Below are positions 60,640 through 64,000 of a DNA stretch of 64,000 nucleotides, one piece after another (position 1 is the first letter of the stretch; each line of letters starts with the position of its first letter). The translations under genes were made by a program, and so were the position numbers. Where the stretch lies: assembly GCA_023394955.1 (NCBI GenBank), contig JAEWZY010000066.1, forward strand, positions 12,799 through 76,798, read 5' to 3'. The notes beneath the pieces are model-generated. The model saw only the letters and a program-made list of their open reading frames with translations, searched no databases and was not told the origin of the DNA. This stretch comes from Bacillota bacterium. GTDB taxonomy: Bacteria; Bacillota; UBA4882; UBA8346.

Positions 60640-62190
60640 ATGCTGTCACTTAAAAAGTATCTAGACCGGCTGCCAATACCCAAAACCCTTTCGCCTAAAT
60701 ATAAGAATCAAAAAGAAACCTATTATGAGGTCCGGATGATTCAAACTTATCAGTCGCTCCATGGTGAGTTGCCGGATACGCTCATCTGGGGTTATGAAGG
60801 TACCTGGCCGGGTCCGGTGATTAATGTCCGGCGCAATGAAAAAGTTTTGATTAAATGGGAAAACCACTTGCCAAAGAAGCATTTTCTCCCGGTTGATAAA
60901 ACCTTGCACGGGGAGATGGATGTTCCGGAGGTAAGGTCAGTCGTCCATGTGCATGGCGCTCGGGTCCGGCCGGAAAGCGACGGTTATCCGGAAGCGTGGT
61001 TTACGGATAACTTCAACCGGACCGGTCCTTACTTCAACCGGCAGGTTTATTGGTACCCCAATCGTCAGCCGGCCGCCACCCTCTGGTACCATGATCACGC
61101 GATGGGAATCACCCGGTTAAATGTGTATGCCGGTTTGGCCGGGTTTTATCTGATCCGGGACAGCCTGGAGAAAAAATTAAATCTGCCCCGAGGCGATTAT
61201 GAGATCCCGTTGCTGATTCAAGACCGTTCCTTTAACCCCGACGGTTCGTTATTCTACCCTAGTCAACCGCAACCGCCGGTACCGGGGATTGATCCGTGCA
61301 TCACCCCCGGGGTTGACGGCGAAATGATTCTGGTCAACGGAAAGGTCTGGCCCTATCTGGAAGTGGAACCGCGCAAGTACCGGCTTAGGTTTTTGAACGG
61401 TTCCAACCATCGCTTTTATCGGATGCGATGCGACCCGGAGCTTCCTTTATACCAGATCGGTACTGATGGAGGGTTTTTAACCGCCCCCGTCAGGCTCGCC
61501 GAATTAACCCTGGCCCCGGCGGAACGGGCCGATGTGATAGCGGACTTTTCTAATTATCAAGGGAAGCATCTGATACTCCGGAATAATGCGCCGACGCCTT
61601 TTCCGGCCGGTACTCCCGTGGATCCGGAAACTACCGGTCAGGTGATGGAGTTCAGGGTAGTATTGCCCCTAAAGGGTAAAGACGGCAGTTGTCTCCCGGA
61701 CCAGCTTTGCCCGGTCGTTCCGATTCCGGAAAGACTGGCTAAAGTCCGGCGGGACCTCAGTATGGTCGTCCGGCGCGATCAATACGGACGTCTCGTTTTT
61801 TTGTTAAACGGAAAGGCATGGCATGATCCGGTGACGGAAGAGCCCAGGCGGGGCGCGGTCGAAATCTGGAATCTCATCAATCCCGGTTTTGTGGCCCATC
61901 CCATCCACTTGCATCAGGTCCAGTTTCAACTGCTGAATCGACAGCCGTTTGACGCGGGTCATTTTAACCGGACCCAGGAGATTGTTTTCACCGGTCCGCC
62001 GGCGGCGCCCGTTCCCGCCGAACAAGGCTGGAAGGATACGGTCCGGAATGCTCCGGCGGAAGTCACCCGGATCATCGTCCGTTTCGGGCCCTATACCGGA
62101 CGTTACGTCTGGCATTGCCATCTTTTGGAGCATGAGGACTATGATATGATGCGGCCGTTGAATGTTTTGCCTTTTGCCGCTAAGGGATGA
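60640..62190 (+). CDS. CotA-like multicopper oxidase
   Basis: The 516 residues form three cupredoxin domains with all four copper-binding segments: HVHGAR near 105, WYHDHAMG near 150, HPIHLHQVQF near 420 and HCHLLEHEDYDMM near 495. The last has Met as the axial type 1 ligand. The best resemblance is to spore-coat laccase/bilirubin oxidase CotA. No signal peptide is present, as in CotA. AAGGATGGG precedes ATG 60640. A laccase in an organism with otherwise anaerobe-like enzymes suggests oxygen or metal detoxification. A terminator follows. Confidence 0.94.
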   Translation: MLSLKKYLDRLPIPKTLSPKYKNQKETYYEVRMIQTYQSLHGELPDTLIWGYEGTWPGPVINVRRNEKVLIKWENHLPKKHFLPVDKTLHGEMDVPEVRSVVHVHGARVRPESDGYPEAWFTDNFNRTGPYFNRQVYWYPNRQPAATLWYHDHAMGITRLNVYAGLAGFYLIRDSLEKKLNLPRGDYEIPLLIQDRSFNPDGSLFYPSQPQPPVPGIDPCITPGVDGEMILVNGKVWPYLEVEPRKYRLRFLNGSNHRFYRMRCDPELPLYQIGTDGGFLTAPVRLAELTLAPAERADVIADFSNYQGKHLILRNNAPTPFPAGTPVDPETTGQVMEFRVVLPLKGKDGSCLPDQLCPVVPIPERLAKVRRDLSMVVRRDQYGRLVFLLNGKAWHDPVTEEPRRGAVEIWNLINPGFVAHPIHLHQVQFQLLNRQPFDAGHFNRTQEIVFTGPPAAPVPAEQGWKDTVRNAPAEVTRIIVRFGPYTGRYVWHCHLLEHEDYDMMRPLNVLPFAAKG

Positions 62191-62259
62191 GTCGGATTGA
62201 TGGTTGGAAAAGATCGAAACTGGTTATAAAGACGTTAATCTAATTTTTGTAGGGTAGGG

Positions 62260-62290
62260 AACACGGATATGATTTTCGTGTTTTTTTGTT
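62260..62290 (+). terminator. Rho-independent terminator after the multicopper oxidase
   Basis: AACACG (62260-62265) and CGTGTT (62277-62282) form a 6-bp stem with an 11-nt loop, running into TTTTTTTGTTT. Confidence 0.7.
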
Positions 62291-62330
62291 TAACAAGAGG
62301 GAAAAGTAGGAAAGGATAGAATTTTACCAT

Positions 62331-62437
62331 TAATAGCTTCTCCTTCCTGAATGAGGGTCCGACGGTTTATCAGAGATTTGCGGAGATTGTGGCGTCCGGG
62401 AGGTTATCACCAAGCAAAATGATAATACTAAAGGCGC
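62331..62437 (+). repeat. Upstream copy of a ~105-bp direct repeat
   Basis: This segment matches 63309-63413 at roughly 88% by eye, both starting TAATAGCTTCTCCTTCCTGA and running through the ribosome site GGGAGG and the first codons of the repeat gene. One single-base indel is seen near 62382. The two copies flank the Uma2 gene. Confidence 0.9.
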
Positions 62438-62515
62438 GGTGCTGGTTTTTCAACTTTGGCGGTCAGCGGAGGAGAAATGATTTGTTTCGGTCAGGCCAAT
62501 ATTTTGCTATGCCAT
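62412..62515 (+). pseudogene. Decayed copy of the heptad-repeat/HTH gene
   Basis: The start codon aligned to ATG 63389 is AAG (62412). The first codons (CAAAATGATAATA) match, then similarity stops near 62437. It resumes at 62454-62510 (TTTGGCGGTCAGCGGAGGAG), matching 63771-63825 of the intact gene just after its repeat region. Thus the whole heptad region and part of the N-terminus are deleted, and the remainder is frame-broken and truncated before the HTH. The rest, to the Uma2 start, is unrelated. Confidence 0.75.
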
Positions 62516-62569
62516 GGAAGGAAGATACAGAATTTTATTTTGACAAGTTTAGCTTTGGAGGTGGTAACG

Positions 62570-63181
62570 GTGAGTTTTAAAGTTAGGGAAACCAGTCCTT
62601 GCGCGGCGTCCAAAGAAACTTTCACCTACGCTGACTATGAAAAATGGCCCGAGGACCAGCGCTGGGAGATAATTGACGGGGTTCCTTACGATATGTCCCC
62701 CGCGCCTTCCCGGAAACACCAGGAAATATTGGGTGAGTTATATTTACAGTTCGCCAACTATTTGAAGAATAAGCCCTGCAAGGTGTATTTGGCTCCATTT
62801 GATGTCCGGCTGCCTCAAGGGGATGAACCGGGAGAAATGGTTCGCACCGTGGTTCAGCCGGATTTGACTGTAGTTTGTGATCATTCCAAGCTGGATGAAC
62901 GAGGTTGTCTAGGCGTTCCCGACTTGGTGATTGAGATCTTATCCCCCCATTCTGCAACGAAAGATTTGAAGATTAAGTTAGATCTATATGAAAGGGTTGG
63001 TGTTAAAGAGTATTGGCTGATCCAACCTTTGGACCGGACGATCATGGTTTTTACCCTTCAACAAGATGGCAAATACGCCAAACCGGCGGTTTACGACCGG
63101 CGCGATACGGTGAGTGTCGGAATTTTTGAAGGGGATTTGCGGGTGGAGGCGGTTGAGATCTTTGGGGAAGAGGAGATCTAA
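62570..63181 (+). CDS. Uma2 family (DUF820) endonuclease
   Basis: The 203-residue protein fits the Uma2/DUF820 family of PD-(D/E)xK-fold proteins. FTYADYEKWPEDQRWEIIDG is the usual start, followed by MSPAPSRKHQEI, VQPDLTVV and PDLVIEILSPHSATKDLKIK. The acidic residues and the Glu-x-Leu segment form the probable active site, with Lys further on. YERVGVKEYWLI closes the core. GTG 62570 is 5 bp after GGAGGTGG; the frame is open to 62456 but that part is pseudogene sequence. Uma2 genes are often multi-copy and mobile-like, and their biological role is unsettled. Confidence 0.88.
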   Translation: MSFKVRETSPCAASKETFTYADYEKWPEDQRWEIIDGVPYDMSPAPSRKHQEILGELYLQFANYLKNKPCKVYLAPFDVRLPQGDEPGEMVRTVVQPDLTVVCDHSKLDERGCLGVPDLVIEILSPHSATKDLKIKLDLYERVGVKEYWLIQPLDRTIMVFTLQQDGKYAKPAVYDRRDTVSVGIFEGDLRVEAVEIFGEEEI

Positions 63182-63308
63182 AATTATAAAGAGAAAAGGG
63201 TAAAGTGAAAAAAGGCGCGGCGAATAACCGGACGCCTATGTTAATACTGGAGAAGACTTTACTATTTTGACTCATAATCTTCTTTACGGAATATTGTTCC
63301 TATTCCTA

Positions 63309-63413
63309 TAATAGCTTCTCCTTCCTGAATGAGGGTTCGGCAGCTTATCAGAGATTTGCCAGGTTGTGGCGACCGGGAGGTTATCACCATGCAAAATGAT
63401 AATATCAAAGACG
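63309..63413 (+). repeat. Downstream copy of the ~105-bp direct repeat
   Basis: It matches 62331-62437 and supplies the leader, ribosome site (GGGAGG at 63375-63380) and first eight codons of the gene at 63389. It marks the right edge of the unit carrying the Uma2 gene. Confidence 0.9.
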
Positions 63414-64000
63414 CAGTGGGCGATTTGCAACGGAAACTGGATGCTTTTAAGGCCAAAATCCGGTATCAACAATTGCTGTCCCAATCGCTGGCGGTGGAGT
63501 TTGAGTCTTTAACCTCCGAGTTCGAGTCTTTGAAACAGAAATTTGATGCTTCATCTGAGAAAATTGGGTCTACATCGGAGAATTTTGATGCTACATTAAA
63601 CCATGTTGAGTCTTTATCAGAGAAAATTGGTGCTTTATCGTCCGAATTTGAGTCTACATTGGAGAAAACTGGTGCTTCATCATACAAAACTGAGTCTACA
63701 TCGCCCAATTTTGAGTCTACATCGGAGCAAATTGAGGCTTCATCGTCGATCCGGGAATTGGCTTCGCTGATTTGGCGGTCGGCGGAGGAGAAAAAGGTTT
63801 ATTTCGGTCAGCCCAGTATTCCAAACCGGTTGGCTCAGATTCTGCTGGCCCTGGGAGAGAAGAAAAAGCTTTCCGTCGCGGAGATGCGGCGGATTACCGG
63901 CGCATCCCGGAATACGGTGACGCGTGATCTTAAAATCCTCAAGCTCCTGGGATGGCTTGAATTCCACGGGAGCCGCAAAAACGGGTATTTTACGCTGACG
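63389..64000 (+). CDS. Heptad-repeat protein with C-terminal winged helix, truncated by window end
   Basis: An ATG at 63389, 8 bp after GGGAGG, opens a frame of 204 codons with no stop before the window ends. Residues 1-38 form a short helical start with DLQRKLDAFKAKIRYQQLL. Residues 39-122 are twelve 7-residue repeats such as ESLSEKI, GALSSEF and ESTSEQI, which suit a coiled coil or an extended stalk. Residues about 123-145 are a linker (IRELASLIWRSAEEKK), and from about 146 a winged helix appears: LAQILLALGEKKKLSVAEM, then RRITGASRNTVTRDLKIL and WLEFHGSRKNGYF. It is probably a DNA-binding regulator with a repeat-length-variable arm. I do not recognise a named family. Confidence 0.8.
   Translation, partial: MQNDNIKDAVGDLQRKLDAFKAKIRYQQLLSQSLAVEFESLTSEFESLKQKFDASSEKIGSTSENFDATLNHVESLSEKIGALSSEFESTLEKTGASSYKTESTSPNFESTSEQIEASSSIRELASLIWRSAEEKKVYFGQPSIPNRLAQILLALGEKKKLSVAEMRRITGASRNTVTRDLKILKLLGWLEFHGSRKNGYFTLT
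63503..63754 (+). repeat. In-frame tandem array, twelve 21-bp units
   Basis: Units begin at 63503, 63524, 63545, 63566, 63587, 63608, 63629, 63650, 63671, 63692, 63713 and 63734, exactly 21 bp apart. The first six bases are GAGTCT or variants (GATGCT, GGTGCT, GGGTCT, GAGGCT), and many units contain TCGGAGAAAATT-like sequence. Each unit is one heptapeptide. Variation is by substitution only. Confidence 0.95.

Noticed and set aside
62456..62569. N-terminal extension of the Uma2 protein
   Set aside because: The extra residues are read from the decayed paralogue and a leader; GTG 62570 has a proper GGAGGTGG site and gives the normal family start.
63466..63708. Minus-strand frame of Ser/Asp repeats inside the heptad array
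   Set aside because: It is the complement of the in-frame heptad array of the plus-strand gene, which has a good start and a recognisable winged helix.
1..64000. tRNA or rRNA genes
   Set aside because: Reading the gaps between genes I saw no tRNA-like cloverleaf or rRNA sequence. A dedicated RNA search was not possible.

Overview
The window looks like a chromosomal segment from a diderm (outer-membrane-bearing) member of the Bacillota. CodY, RNase J, YqeG/YqeH, a DUF1292 protein, RuvX, MltG, ArgR-RecN and strong AGGAGG-type ribosome sites with frequent TTG/GTG starts point to Bacillota. Two genes only make sense with an outer membrane: a patatin fused to a POTRA/beta-barrel ending in Phe (5501-7720) and a secretin (30891-32588). 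Limnochordia/Hydrogenispora-like or Halanaerobiia-like lineages would fit, but the sequence alone does not settle placement. Sporulation genes that usually follow recN (spoIVB, spo0A) are absent.

Layout. 1-12000: tail of rmuC, a small membrane protein, nadK-argR-recN, a TlpA-like/CcdA thiol-redox pair behind a promoter with a perfect 22-bp palindrome, the outer-membrane patatin, glnS, cheW, an rRNA-type methyltransferase and an RluA-type pseudouridine synthase. 12000-21000: a stand-alone CBM25-like protein, a single-domain response regulator, a secreted protein, rarA, an Orr-type racemase, iscS-iscU-mnmA, a YtxH-like protein, a striking 12 x 21-bp tandem array, and an AI-2E family permease. 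21000-33000: a phosphatase-like membrane protein overlapping a baseplate-J-like protein, a ferredoxin-domain aldo/keto reductase, ruvX, DUF1292, mltG, yqeG-yqeH-aroE, secretin and comFB. 33000-42600: rnj with a convergent zinc-ribbon gene, dprA-smg-topA, trmFO, xerC and codY.

42600-57200 is an accessory carbon-uptake region. A TRAP transporter (dctQ-dctM-dctP, minus strand) is divergent from a second TRAP-type binding protein, which faces a CitA/DcuS-type two-component system. A secreted PL10 pectate lyase follows. After a bidirectional terminator come pfkA, galE, galK, galT, a 41-codon ORF and a DeoR-type regulator on the minus strand, all read from one consensus promoter. Together these suggest use of pectin- and galactose-derived sugars, though the transported substrate is not shown by the sequence.

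57200-64000: a DUF1624 membrane protein, guaB, pgsA, a CotA-like multicopper oxidase, and a young accessory locus at the right edge. There, a Uma2-family nuclease gene sits between a decayed copy and an intact copy (running off the window) of a gene encoding twelve heptad repeats plus a winged-helix domain. The 21-bp repeats inside that gene and the 21-bp array at 19.6 kb have the same period and copy number and share a short core. This is the most unusual signal in the window.
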